The position numbers were made by a program, and so were the translations under genes. Positions 25,652 through 34,634 of a stretch of DNA of 64,000 nt are shown here, piece by piece. The DNA is from JBPOFM01 sp041391925 (GTDB taxonomy: Bacteria > Bacteroidota > Bacteroidia > Flavobacteriales > Flavobacteriaceae), in assembly GCA_041391925.1 (NCBI GenBank), contig JAWKNA010000007.1, forward strand, positions 248,001 to 312,000, in the 5' to 3' direction. Position 1 is the first letter of the stretch; each line of letters starts with the position of its first letter. The notes beneath the pieces were generated by a model. That model saw only the letters and a list, made by a program, of their open reading frames with translations, was not told the origin of the DNA and made no database searches.

Positions 25652-26692
25652 CTATGAATTATAAACTTTATTTTCTTGTTCCTCAACCCGAATGAAAGTT
25701 GTGCGTTTGGTCAATTCTTTCAATCGTTGAGCACCTACGTAGGTGCATGTGCTGCGTACACCACCCAAAATATCTTTTATTGTGGTATCAACCTTTCCTC
25801 GATAGGGCACCTCTACCGTTTTGCCTTCGCTAGCTCTGTATTCGGCCACACCGCCTACATGTTTTCCCATGGCTGTTTCTGAACTCATTCCGTAAAACTG
25901 CTTAAATGTTTTGCCTTTTCTTTCAAAAATTTCGCCACCACTTTCGTCATGTCCAGCAAGCATTCCGCCAAGCATCACAAAATCAGCACCTGCTCCAAAA
26001 GCTTTGGCAATATCTCCTGGCGTGGTACAACCTCCGTCACTTATAATTTGACCTCCTAAACCATGGGCTGCATCAGCACATTCAATAATTGCGGACAATT
26101 GTGGATAGCCTACACCCGTTTTGACCCTTGTGGTACATACAGACCCTGGCCCTATACCTACCTTAATAATATCAGCACCTGCAATAAGCAGTTCTTCAAC
26201 CATTTCACCAGTCACTACATTGCCTGCTATTATCACCTTGTTTGGATATTGTGAGCGGGTTTGCTTAACAAAATTCACAAAATGCTCCGAATAACCATTT
26301 GCTACGTCAATACAGATGAATTTTAAATTTTTATCCAGCTTTAGAACACCCTTTAGGTTTTCGGCATCTTTTTTTCCTGTGCCTGTACTTATGGCAATGT
26401 AATCTGTAACATCTTTTGGAGCTTTTGAAAGAAACGTTTTCCATTTTTCCACAGAATAATGTTTATGGATGGTCGTGAACAATTGATGTTTACTTAATGC
26501 CAACGCCATCTCAAATGTTCCTACAGTGTCCATATTAGCGGCCATAATGGGTATGCCTGTCCATGTGAATGTGCTGTGCAAAAATTTAAACTCACGTTGC
26601 AAGTTCACTTGGGAACGACTTTTTAATGTGGAGCGTTTTGGACGTATCATCACGTCTTTGAAGCCTAATTTAATATCGTATTCTATTCGCAT
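25652..26692 (-). CDS. guaC: GMP reductase
   Basis: A 346-residue IMPDH/GMPR-family TIM barrel. The catalytic Cys186 lies in GIGPGSVCTTRV, the same number as in E. coli GuaC; the N-terminus LGFKDVMIRPKRSTLKSRS and the absence of CBS domains distinguish it from IMP dehydrogenase. It reduces GMP to IMP with NADPH for purine balancing. A perfect 18-base palindrome lies about 80 bases upstream (26774-26791) and may be an operator. It follows ridA on the same strand with 112 bases between. Confidence 0.95.
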   Translation of the reverse strand: MRIEYDIKLGFKDVMIRPKRSTLKSRSQVNLQREFKFLHSTFTWTGIPIMAANMDTVGTFEMALALSKHQLFTTIHKHYSVEKWKTFLSKAPKDVTDYIAISTGTGKKDAENLKGVLKLDKNLKFICIDVANGYSEHFVNFVKQTRSQYPNKVIIAGNVVTGEMVEELLIAGADIIKVGIGPGSVCTTRVKTGVGYPQLSAIIECADAAHGLGGQIISDGGCTTPGDIAKAFGAGADFVMLGGMLAGHDESGGEIFERKGKTFKQFYGMSSETAMGKHVGGVAEYRASEGKTVEVPYRGKVDTTIKDILGGVRSTCTYVGAQRLKELTKRTTFIRVEEQENKVYNS

Positions 26693-26773
26693 TTTGAATG
26701 TCTTTGATTCTATTCAAAAATACACTTTAGAAAAAGAAATACATATAAGAAAAGGTAACTAGAAAACATGATT

Positions 26774-26791
26774 TATCAACAGGTGTTGATA
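26774..26791. promoter_or_regulatory. 18-base palindrome upstream of guaC (candidate operator)
   Basis: TATCAACA-GG-TGTTGATA, 8-base arms with perfect complementarity and a 2-base spacer. It lies 13 bases downstream of the ridA stop and 81 bases before the guaC ATG. No T-run follows on either strand, which favours a dimeric repressor site over a terminator. The cognate regulator is unknown. Confidence 0.5.
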
Positions 26792-26804
26792 CTCTATAAG
26801 GTAT

Positions 26805-27188
26805 TTAGCCTTTAACAGCAATCATGCTTATTTCCACATTCACAAACTTGGGTAAGTTGGCAACTTCTACCGTTTCACGGGCTGGAGCAGTATCACTATC
26901 AAAATAAGTGGCGTATACTTCATTGATTTTCCCAAAATTGTTCATATCGCTAATGAAAATGGAAGTCTTCACAACATTTTCAAATGTCATTCCAGCGGCT
27001 TCTAAAATTGCCTTCAGATTTTCCATTACCCGTTTGGTCTCAGTTTGGATGTTATCCATGACCAGTTCCATGGTTTTTGGATCAAAGGCAACTTGTCCAG
27101 AGATATAAAGTGTATTTCCAGTCAAAACAGCTTGGTTGTATGGACCAATAGGAGCAGGAGCATTTGATGTATTGATGATTTTTTTCAT
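26805..27188 (-). CDS. ridA: RidA family enamine/imine deaminase
   Basis: A 127-residue RidA. The catalytic Arg104 is present in APARETVEVANLPK and Glu119 in VEIS, both needed to hydrolyse reactive 2-aminoacrylate made by PLP enzymes. SNAPAPIGPYNQA at the N-terminus is typical of the archetypal subgroup. It lies between lptD and guaC on the minus strand, 69 bases after the lptD stop... that is, upstream on the map but downstream in transcription. Confidence 0.93.
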   Translation of the reverse strand: MKKIINTSNAPAPIGPYNQAVLTGNTLYISGQVAFDPKTMELVMDNIQTETKRVMENLKAILEAAGMTFENVVKTSIFISDMNNFGKINEVYATYFDSDTAPARETVEVANLPKFVNVEISMIAVKG

Positions 27189-27257
27189 GATATTATAAAA
27201 TTAGTATAATCTGTTATGAAACTTTGAGTCTGAAAAACTTCCCATTACCTCTAAACC

Positions 27258-30035
27258 TTATAGACGTTGGTCAGGCCGCCTGCGTTGATCATATTTAAGG
27301 TCTTTTAACAGATTCGATTTAATACCGATAAAGAAGCTCCATGAGCTTCGGGTGCTGAATGGAATCCAACTAAAATTCATTCGCCAGCTCAATAAATCGC
27401 GTTCAAAACGCAACTGTGTATAGGTAAATCCTTGGTTCTTGAAATCATAACCAGAAGACGCACCTACGGACCACCGCGGAGAAATTTCCATATCTCCAGA
27501 AAACATCAAGGTGTTTGAGGAAATTTCATTTTCACGAGCGTTGTTGGAATAATTGACAGCATAATTCAGACGTAGACTCCAAGGGATTTTATAATTGTAA
27601 AGCTCACTTGGCGTTTCTTCTTCCTCTTCTTCATCGTTCAATCGCTGATCCGAAAAATCCTGGGGTTTCCCAAACAAGTCATCCGGACGTCCACCACTTT
27701 TAAGCGATTCCTCTTCTTGTTTTTCATCCAATCCATCACCACCTGAAAAAGTGCTATTAGAAAGGGTGTAGCTAAGTGTCAGATTACCAGAAGTCCATCT
27801 GAATAAGCTGCCTCCGTTATTGATGTTGAACTTATCAATTTTACGATTGTTATTATCCAAAGCATAAGGATCTAAAACCATCCCAAAATTTATACTCATT
27901 TTATTGTTTAAAATTTGTGTGCCACCAGAGACTCGTAATGGGCTCCATTGCAAGGAATCACCAGCAAAATTGTAAGAGGTAGAAAAGTTCAGGTTGTCCA
28001 ACAACTTAACTTTTTTTGCTTCTGTTGCGGTAGAATCCTTGGGACGAACTTTCATTTCAATATTGTTGGCCAATGACAATCCCAATGAACTGGAAAAGTT
28101 TTTATTGGGACCACCAAAAATGGAGTTTTGAAACCTTGTATATTCTTCTGTGGTCATCGTACCATCCGCATCAATATATTCAAAACTATCGTAATACTGA
28201 TCAAAAGCGGGATTGATGTTATAGCTGATGGATGGACGCATGACATGCCGAATGGCTTGTATTTTTGGGTCTTTTCCTGGTTTTGTAAATGGAAACATTC
28301 CGTAGATGGTGGTACCGATACTCGTACTGAAATTGTAGGTCCTAAAGCTGTCAAAACCTTTAACATCCTCAAACAAAACCCTACCGGTTTCTTCATCATA
28401 AAATGGCCTGGCAGTATTAAAGGTCCAGTTTTCATCAAAATTGGTATTGGCGCTCACACTGAAATATTTGAACACCTTAAAATTGGTTGCAATCGGAATG
28501 GTGTGTTTGACTCCCATCAATGAATCATCAAACATTTCCTTTTTAAAAAATAAAGAATCGGTCGTTTCAATACGGTTTTCTGCCCTAACATTATATTGAA
28601 AGTTGATATTTTGAATGATTCCCTTTTTGGTTCCAATGGAAGGCTCAAATGGAAATATACGGCTGACACTTCCCTGAAAGGTCGGCAAGGTCATATTGAT
28701 TTTCTGGGTTTGGGTATTTTGAGAATGTGTGGCCGTGATGCTGTAGTTGATGCTTGGCTCCGTGTCAAATGTTTTGGAATATGAAACAGATGAGGATAAA
28801 GTATTGTTCAAAAAGTTGGACTGATTGATTTGATTGATGGATTCTTGATAGTAGCGACTGCTCCCAAGATTGACAGATGCTGAAAAACGAGAGCTTGGAT
28901 TGGATTTAGCATCTTGAGAATGCGTCCATCGAATGTTGTAAATTGAACTTTTGGAATAATCTGGAAAACCCCTCTCGCTGGTAATTAAATTCTCATACCG
29001 AAAACCGATATCACCTCTAAAGCGATAGCGCAAAGCGTACTGAGACCCCAAACGTAACCCATAACTTCCGTTGGTCCAATAATCTCCAAGGACTTCCAAA
29101 TCAATGTAATCACTGATGGCAAAATAATAACCTCCATTTGTTAGACCATAACCTCGTTGACTTTCTTGCCCAAAGGTTGGGAATAGAATTCCTGAGGTCT
29201 GTTTATCCGTCAATGGAAAATATGCAAAGGGCAATCCAATGGGAGTGGGCACATTGTAGATGTACATATTGGTCAAACCGACCACCACTTTTTTCCCAGG
29301 GACGACTTTTGCCTTTCGCATCCTAAAATAATATTCAGGATCTTCACGATCTTCGGAGGTGGTAAATTTTCCTTCCTTTAAGAAATACACTGAATCATTT
29401 TCCTTTTTTGTGAGCTCGGCATCAATATAACCGCCACTTTGTTCGGTCCTGGAGTTGAAAATAAGAGCTTTTTTGGTTTCCGTATTAAAAATAATGGAAT
29501 CGGGTTCCACAATATTCGCACCTTGTTTAAATACAGGTGCCTGAGTATAAGTGCCCAAAGAATCTTTTAGACGTCCTGCGTATACTAAATTTTTACTGTA
29601 ATCAATTACGATGATGCCTGATTTTATTTCCATGTCTTGATACAGTACTTCAGCCTCATTGAAAAGCCTGATTTTTTGCTCCCGTTGATTGATGGATACA
29701 TAATCTTTGGCCTTATATTTTACAATGCCTTCAAGAAAATCTTTCTTTTTAGGAATGGTATCGGATTTCACCGTATCATTTTCTCTCAAATTGATTGGGA
29801 GCGCTTTCAAAGAATCCACAGTCATTACCACACTGTCCCTTTCGGTGGATTTTATGGGTTCGGTAGATTTTGGCAAATCTTGAGCTAACCCTAAAGTGTT
29901 AATAAACCCTGTAAAACTTAAGGTAAAAAGTATGTGAAGGACTTGTATACGCAATGCTTTTAGGTGTATTTTTGTAAAAGTATGGCTCGGTTTTTGAATC
30001 CCCAAAATTACATATATTTTTTTGGGATTGTCCAA
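27258..30035 (-). CDS. LptD-like LPS assembly outer-membrane protein (OstA)
   Basis: Up to 925 residues. A signal segment (LHILFTLSFTGFINTLGLAQ, about 33-52) precedes an OstA/LptD periplasmic domain (about 105-280: KYKAKDYVSINQREQKIRL, then TSEDREDPEYYFRMRKAKV) and a long beta-barrel part ending in WMNFSWIPFSTRSSWSFF. Together with LptE it inserts lipopolysaccharide in the outer leaflet. The start is uncertain: TTG 30035 is the longest choice, but TTG 29954 begins a cleaner signal peptide (MRIQVLHILFTL) and leaves room for the promoter at 30003-30035. It faces the amidase gene. Confidence 0.85.
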   Translation of the reverse strand: MDNPKKIYVILGIQKPSHTFTKIHLKALRIQVLHILFTLSFTGFINTLGLAQDLPKSTEPIKSTERDSVVMTVDSLKALPINLRENDTVKSDTIPKKKDFLEGIVKYKAKDYVSINQREQKIRLFNEAEVLYQDMEIKSGIIVIDYSKNLVYAGRLKDSLGTYTQAPVFKQGANIVEPDSIIFNTETKKALIFNSRTEQSGGYIDAELTKKENDSVYFLKEGKFTTSEDREDPEYYFRMRKAKVVPGKKVVVGLTNMYIYNVPTPIGLPFAYFPLTDKQTSGILFPTFGQESQRGYGLTNGGYYFAISDYIDLEVLGDYWTNGSYGLRLGSQYALRYRFRGDIGFRYENLITSERGFPDYSKSSIYNIRWTHSQDAKSNPSSRFSASVNLGSSRYYQESINQINQSNFLNNTLSSSVSYSKTFDTEPSINYSITATHSQNTQTQKINMTLPTFQGSVSRIFPFEPSIGTKKGIIQNINFQYNVRAENRIETTDSLFFKKEMFDDSLMGVKHTIPIATNFKVFKYFSVSANTNFDENWTFNTARPFYDEETGRVLFEDVKGFDSFRTYNFSTSIGTTIYGMFPFTKPGKDPKIQAIRHVMRPSISYNINPAFDQYYDSFEYIDADGTMTTEEYTRFQNSIFGGPNKNFSSSLGLSLANNIEMKVRPKDSTATEAKKVKLLDNLNFSTSYNFAGDSLQWSPLRVSGGTQILNNKMSINFGMVLDPYALDNNNRKIDKFNINNGGSLFRWTSGNLTLSYTLSNSTFSGGDGLDEKQEEESLKSGGRPDDLFGKPQDFSDQRLNDEEEEEETPSELYNYKIPWSLRLNYAVNYSNNARENEISSNTLMFSGDMEISPRWSVGASSGYDFKNQGFTYTQLRFERDLLSWRMNFSWIPFSTRSSWSFFIGIKSNLLKDLKYDQRRRPDQRL
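30003..30035 (-). promoter_or_regulatory. candidate lptD promoter overlapping the longest start
   Basis: On the minus strand TTG (30035-30033), 22 bases, then TAATTTTG (30010-30003), a full Bacteroidota-type pair. If used, transcription starts near 29998 and the TTG at 30035 is a -33 element, not the start codon. Confidence 0.45.
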
Positions 30036-30086
30036 TTATAAATCTAAAATTAAAATAAACCGAGTTTGTTAGCCGTTAAAATCCTT

Positions 30087-31235
30087 ATGAGAACGAAGAC
30101 ACTATCTACAATCGTATCAGCAGTCATTATATTTACATGTTTTTTAACATCTTCATATGCATTTCAAAAAGGCAAGGATAAGTTTATTGTAGTACTTGAC
30201 GCAGGACATGGAGGTAAAGACCCAGGTAAAAATTCAAAATATGGATATAAAGAAAAGGACATTGCCTTAAAAATTGCATTGGCAGTTGGAAAAAATCTTG
30301 AAAAGAATGGGGAATTTAAAGTCGTTTATACACGTAAAACCGATGTTTTTGTTGAACTCAAAGATAGAGCAAAAATTGCCAATGATGCCAATGCCGATTT
30401 ATTTGTGTCCATTCACTGTAACGCCCATCACACGGAAGCCTCTGGTACAGAAACATACGTATTGGATTTAAAAAACACGAATAAAAACTTTGAGGTCGCA
30501 AAGGCAGAAAACGAAGTAATATTTCTTGAAGAGGATTATGAAAAGCACTATGAAGGATTTGATCCACATTCTCCGGTATCATCCATTGGTATTTCATTGA
30601 TGCAAGAGGAATACACAGAAAACAGCATACTCTTAGCTAGCTATATCGAGAAAAAATTTGTGAGCAAAACCAATCGTAAAAGTAGAGGAGTAAAACAAGC
30701 GAGTCTATGGGTGATCCATCAAACTGCAATGCCTAGCGTGCTGATTGAAACAGGGTTTGTTACTAACAAAGAAGAAGGAGCTTATCTCAATTCTTCTAAA
30801 GGTCAGGAAGAAGTTTCTGATGTAATTTATGAAGCCATTCACGACTATAAAAAGATTTTGGATCAAAATGTGGGCGAAAATATTTATGCCCAATCCACTA
30901 CACCCATGGTTGTTGAAGAACATGATACCATCGAAAAGGTTGATATAGAAACACCTGAACTGATTTACAACAATATTGTATTTAAAGTACAATTGGCAGC
31001 AAGCTCCAACAAACTGGAACCAAAACCCTTTAATTTCAATGGTTTGAAGGATGTTTCAAGAGAAAAGGAAGGCAAATTGTTTAAATATTTCTACGGCTAT
31101 ACAAGTGATTATAACAAAATAAAACAACTCCAAGCTGAAGCTCAAAAAATTGGATATCCTGAATGTTTTATCGTAGCTTACAAGGATGGAAAACGAATTG
31201 ACCTCAATGAGGCACTTAAAACTACTGCAAATTAA
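30087..31235 (+). CDS. N-acetylmuramoyl-L-alanine amidase with C-terminal SPOR-like region
   Basis: A 382-residue Amidase_3 enzyme. The ATG at 30087 is chosen because MRTKTLSTIVSAVIIFTCFL gives a signal peptide; an in-frame TTG at 30066 would add seven residues. Zinc-site motifs are VVLDAGHGGKDPG, SIHCNAHH and PSVLIETGFVTN. The last 90 residues (IVFKVQLAASSNKLEPKPF through GYPECFIVAY) look like a SPOR peptidoglycan-binding domain, which targets septal wall. It cuts the muramoyl-alanine bond during daughter-cell separation. The mlaD-like gene follows by 55 bases. Confidence 0.92.
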   Translation: MRTKTLSTIVSAVIIFTCFLTSSYAFQKGKDKFIVVLDAGHGGKDPGKNSKYGYKEKDIALKIALAVGKNLEKNGEFKVVYTRKTDVFVELKDRAKIANDANADLFVSIHCNAHHTEASGTETYVLDLKNTNKNFEVAKAENEVIFLEEDYEKHYEGFDPHSPVSSIGISLMQEEYTENSILLASYIEKKFVSKTNRKSRGVKQASLWVIHQTAMPSVLIETGFVTNKEEGAYLNSSKGQEEVSDVIYEAIHDYKKILDQNVGENIYAQSTTPMVVEEHDTIEKVDIETPELIYNNIVFKVQLAASSNKLEPKPFNFNGLKDVSREKEGKLFKYFYGYTSDYNKIKQLQAEAQKIGYPECFIVAYKDGKRIDLNEALKTTAN

Positions 31236-31290
31236 AATCATTCTTACTATATTTATTGCTAATTTTGTGAGCAACTAAATCGTCTTAACA

Positions 31291-32262
31291 TTGAAAATTT
31301 CAAGAGAAGTCAAAACCGCAATATTGGTAATTTCAGGAATCGTATTGATGGTATTCCTATTCAATTACCTCAAAGGCATCAATTTACTGGATAACAATGC
31401 TGAATATCATACCACCTTTGATTATAATGCCCTAGATACTTCGGCCCCTGTCACCATTAAAGGAAATAAGATTGGGAAAATCACCAATATTGAATACGAT
31501 ACCAAAACTGGTAAAACCAAAGTAACTATTTCTGTTGAAAATGATATCAAATTTTCCACCAATAGCAAAATCAAACTGTATGAGACTGGCCTCATGGGAG
31601 GCAATGCATTGGCAATAGTCCCCGAGCCAGGAGATCAAATGGCAAAAAGTGGTGATTATTTGGAATCAATGGTTGAATCTGGGCTTATCAAAAGTTTGAC
31701 TGAAAATTTTTCAGGCATCAGCAGTAATCTTGGTACCACCATGCAATCAGCCGACACTTTGTTGATCAACCTTAACAAATTGGTTGTTGACGATTCGGAA
31801 GATGGGTTAAAGCGCACCATTGCTGAGCTGAACACCACAATAGCATCCTTTAATAGATTGTCTAACAGCATCAATGCATTGGTATCCAAAAATGATGCAG
31901 AGTTGAGTTCTGCCATTAAAAATTTTAATCAAGTCAGCTCAGACCTCGCTGTAATGAGTGAGGATTTAAAGACTGTTAAACTTTCAGAATCTGTTGCCCA
32001 ATTGGAAAGCACCTTGCAAAGTGTCAACTCGTTAATGGCTGATGTCAAGAATGGAAACGGGACACTTGGAAAATTGATGACAGATGATAAATTGTATACA
32101 AACCTTGAAGGCGCTTCTAAGCAATTGGAACAATTGCTTCAGGATTTTAAACTAAATCCAAAACGGTATGTTCATTTTTCTGTTTTTGGAAAAAAACCTG
32201 GAAAGTTTGATGCCGAAGAAAATAGTATTGAAGACCAAAAAACCCAGCCGGAGAAGAACTAA
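31291..32262 (+). CDS. MlaD-like MCE domain lipid-transport protein
   Basis: A 323-residue protein with one N-terminal membrane anchor (about 8-28, TAILVISGIVLMVFLFNYLKG) and an MCE domain (about 36-115, with APVTIKGNKIGKITNIEYD and LMGGNALAIVPEPG). The rest is a long helical region, probably a tube or coiled-coil. MlaD-type subunits shuttle phospholipids between membranes with an MlaE/MlaF ABC transporter, whose genes are not in this window. The start is TTG at 31291 giving MKISREVKTA; a -7 match TAATTTTG lies at 31260-31267. It follows the amidase. Confidence 0.9.
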   Translation: MKISREVKTAILVISGIVLMVFLFNYLKGINLLDNNAEYHTTFDYNALDTSAPVTIKGNKIGKITNIEYDTKTGKTKVTISVENDIKFSTNSKIKLYETGLMGGNALAIVPEPGDQMAKSGDYLESMVESGLIKSLTENFSGISSNLGTTMQSADTLLINLNKLVVDDSEDGLKRTIAELNTTIASFNRLSNSINALVSKNDAELSSAIKNFNQVSSDLAVMSEDLKTVKLSESVAQLESTLQSVNSLMADVKNGNGTLGKLMTDDKLYTNLEGASKQLEQLLQDFKLNPKRYVHFSVFGKKPGKFDAEENSIEDQKTQPEKN

Positions 32263-32271
32263 GACCAATCG

Positions 32272-33588
32272 ATGGACTATATTCCTAACATACTCTTTGC
32301 CATTGCGCTCATTGCAGGTATTGGATATTTCGCTTCCAATGTAAAAAAACTTATTAGAAATATTAAATTGGGTCATGATGTCGATGTGAGTGACAATACA
32401 TCACAACGGTGGAAAAACATGGCCATGATTGCTCTTGGCCAATCAAAAATGGTACGACGTCCAATTGCCGGGTTTCTTCACGTTATTGTATATCTAGGTT
32501 TTGTAATTATAAATATTGAAGTCCTGGAGATCATACTCGATGGCCTTTTTGGAACGCATCGATTGTTTTCTACTGTACTACCATTATCATTCTATGGATT
32601 TTTAATTGGAAGTTTTGAAATCCTTGCCGCTTTAGTATTTGTGTCCGTAACTGTTTTTTGGATTAGAAGAAACATTATCAAGATTAAACGTTTTTGGGCA
32701 AAAGAAATGACGTCATGGCCAAAGAATGACGCTAATTTCATTCTGTATTTTGAAATGATCTTGATGACTCTATTTCTTTTGATGAATGCAACAGATGTCC
32801 ATTTTCAAGCAATGAATTCGGGCAATGTTATAAGTCACTCCATTACAACTTGGTTTGGAAAAACTTCAACAGAAACTTTTCACATAATTGAACGAACAGC
32901 TTGGTGGCTGCATATTCTAGGGATTTTAATCTTTTTGAATTATCTATATTTTTCAAAGCATTTACATATCCTATTGGCATTTCCAAATACCTTTTATGGA
33001 AAAGTGAGACCGAAAGGTCAGTTTGACAATAATGAAGCAGTCACCAAGGAGGTTAAAATGATGATGGATCCAAATGTGGATCCGTTCGCTGCTCAACCAG
33101 AAGGAGCAGACATAGAAGCTTCTGCAAAGTTTGGTGCCAGTGATGTTCAGGATTTAAGTTGGGTCCAACTCTTAAATGCATATACCTGTACCGAATGTGG
33201 CCGTTGCACCAGTGAATGTCCAGCAAATCAGACTGGTAAAAAATTATCACCTCGAAAAATCATGATGGACACTCGTGACCGTCTTGAAGAAGTAGGAAAA
33301 AATATAGAGGCCAATAAAGGTGAATTCAAAGCGGACGGCAAACAATTGTTGGATGATTACATTACTCGCGAAGAACTTTGGGCATGTACCACGTGCAACG
33401 CCTGTGTAGAAGCTTGTCCAGTAAGTATAGACCCTCTATCAATTATCATGGAGATGCGTCGTTATTTGGTCATGGAGCAAAGTGCAGCACCTATGGAATT
33501 AAACAACATGATGACGAATGTCGAAAATAACGGTGCTCCTTGGCCTTACAATCAAATGGACCGTTTGAATTGGAAAAATGAATCATAA
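32272..33588 (+). CDS. membrane (Fe-S)-binding protein, heterodisulfide reductase C/DsrK-like
   Basis: A 438-residue protein. Five to six membrane segments fill residues 5-240 (first at 5-22), then come two [4Fe-4S] motifs: Cys306, 309, 312, 316 in CTECGRCTSECP and Cys372, 375, 378, 382 in CTTCNACVEACP. This is the layout of a quinone-linked electron-transfer subunit. Its stop overlaps the start of the CCG-domain partner by one base, so the two proteins probably form one complex passing electrons between membrane quinones and a cytoplasmic donor. The donor and acceptor are unknown. Confidence 0.88.
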   Translation: MDYIPNILFAIALIAGIGYFASNVKKLIRNIKLGHDVDVSDNTSQRWKNMAMIALGQSKMVRRPIAGFLHVIVYLGFVIINIEVLEIILDGLFGTHRLFSTVLPLSFYGFLIGSFEILAALVFVSVTVFWIRRNIIKIKRFWAKEMTSWPKNDANFILYFEMILMTLFLLMNATDVHFQAMNSGNVISHSITTWFGKTSTETFHIIERTAWWLHILGILIFLNYLYFSKHLHILLAFPNTFYGKVRPKGQFDNNEAVTKEVKMMMDPNVDPFAAQPEGADIEASAKFGASDVQDLSWVQLLNAYTCTECGRCTSECPANQTGKKLSPRKIMMDTRDRLEEVGKNIEANKGEFKADGKQLLDDYITREELWACTTCNACVEACPVSIDPLSIIMEMRRYLVMEQSAAPMELNNMMTNVENNGAPWPYNQMDRLNWKNES

Positions 33589-34379
33589 TGAGTGAACAAC
33601 TAACAGTGCCGACAATGGCTGAATTCATGGCTCAAGGCAAACAACCTGAAGTACTATTTTGGGTAGGTTGTGCCGGGAGTTTTGACGATAGAGCAAAAAA
33701 AATAACCAAAGCCTTTGTAAAATTGCTTAACAAAGCCAACGTAGAGTTTGCGGTTCTTGGTACAGAAGAAAGTTGTACTGGCGACCCAGCGAAACGATCT
33801 GGCAATGAATTCTTGTTTCAAATGCAAGCGGTTACCAATATTGAGGTCATGAACGCTTATGAAGTCAAAAAAATTGTGACTGCTTGTCCACATTGTTTTA
33901 ATACTATCAAAAACGAATACCCAGGATTGGGAGGCAACTATGAGGTGATGCATCATACCCAATTTTTAAAAACACTTTTGGATGAAGGACGATTGACGGT
34001 AGAAGGCGGACAATTCAAGGGAAAACGCATCACATTTCACGACCCATGTTATTTAGGTCGAGCCAATAATGTTTATGAAGCGCCAAGAGATTTGATTTTA
34101 AAACTCGAAGCAGAATTGGTAGAAATGAAAAAGTGCCGACGCAATGGACTTTGCTGTGGAGCAGGAGGTGCGCAGATGTTCAAAGAGCCTGAAAAAGGTA
34201 ATAAAGATGTCAATGTTGAGCGTACTGAGCAGGCTATCGAAGTAAAACCTGAAATCATTGCTGCTGGATGTCCATTTTGCAACACAATGCTTACAGATGG
34301 TGTAAAAGCGACCAATAAAGAAGGTGAAATTGCTGTAATGGATGTTGCCGAGTTGATTGCAAACGCACAGGATTTATAA
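33588..34379 (+). CDS. CCG-domain (Fe-S) protein, heterodisulfide reductase B-like
   Basis: A 263-residue partner of the previous gene. It has two cysteine-rich CCG modules: VGCAGSFDD with ESCTGDP and TACPHCFNT in the first half, and HDPCYLGR, GLCCGAGGAQM and AGCPFCNT in the second. In HdrB such motifs bind non-cubane [4Fe-4S] clusters that reduce disulfides. No signal peptide, so it is cytoplasmic. It overlaps the membrane Fe-S gene by one base and is followed 3 bases later by a small membrane protein gene. Confidence 0.88.
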   Translation: MSEQLTVPTMAEFMAQGKQPEVLFWVGCAGSFDDRAKKITKAFVKLLNKANVEFAVLGTEESCTGDPAKRSGNEFLFQMQAVTNIEVMNAYEVKKIVTACPHCFNTIKNEYPGLGGNYEVMHHTQFLKTLLDEGRLTVEGGQFKGKRITFHDPCYLGRANNVYEAPRDLILKLEAELVEMKKCRRNGLCCGAGGAQMFKEPEKGNKDVNVERTEQAIEVKPEIIAAGCPFCNTMLTDGVKATNKEGEIAVMDVAELIANAQDL

Positions 34380-34382
34380 TAT

Positions 34383-34592
34383 ATGAGAAACTATTATATA
34401 TCTGCATTGATATCTGGACTTATTTATGCCACGTTTATGGCTGGATATGATTTCTTCACCCACGAGCCTTTTTCAATTATAAAATATCTTTTTCACGCAA
34501 TTTTTTTTGGTGGAGGTTTGACATTTTTAAATTACAGAGCCAATCGTAATCTTATTAAAAATGAAGAATCTAAATTTGATAACCACAAATAG
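34383..34592 (+). CDS. small membrane protein of unknown function
   Basis: A 69-residue protein with two predicted membrane helices (about 5-22 YISALISGLIYATFMAGY and 33-50 IIKYLFHAIFFGGGLTFL) and a charged tail. It starts 3 bases after the CCG-domain gene and so belongs to that operon; it may be a membrane accessory of the Fe-S complex, or merely cotranscribed. I do not recognise a family. Confidence 0.65.
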   Translation: MRNYYISALISGLIYATFMAGYDFFTHEPFSIIKYLFHAIFFGGGLTFLNYRANRNLIKNEESKFDNHK

Positions 34593-34634
34593 AAATAGGT
34601 AATATTTTAAACTATAGAAGGATTTTAATAAACA

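Noticed and set aside
27258..32262. Possible CRISPR array or tandem repeats in the envelope block and its spacers
   Set aside because: No regular repeat-spacer pattern appears on reading; the periodicity in LptD and TamB comes from amphipathic beta strands.
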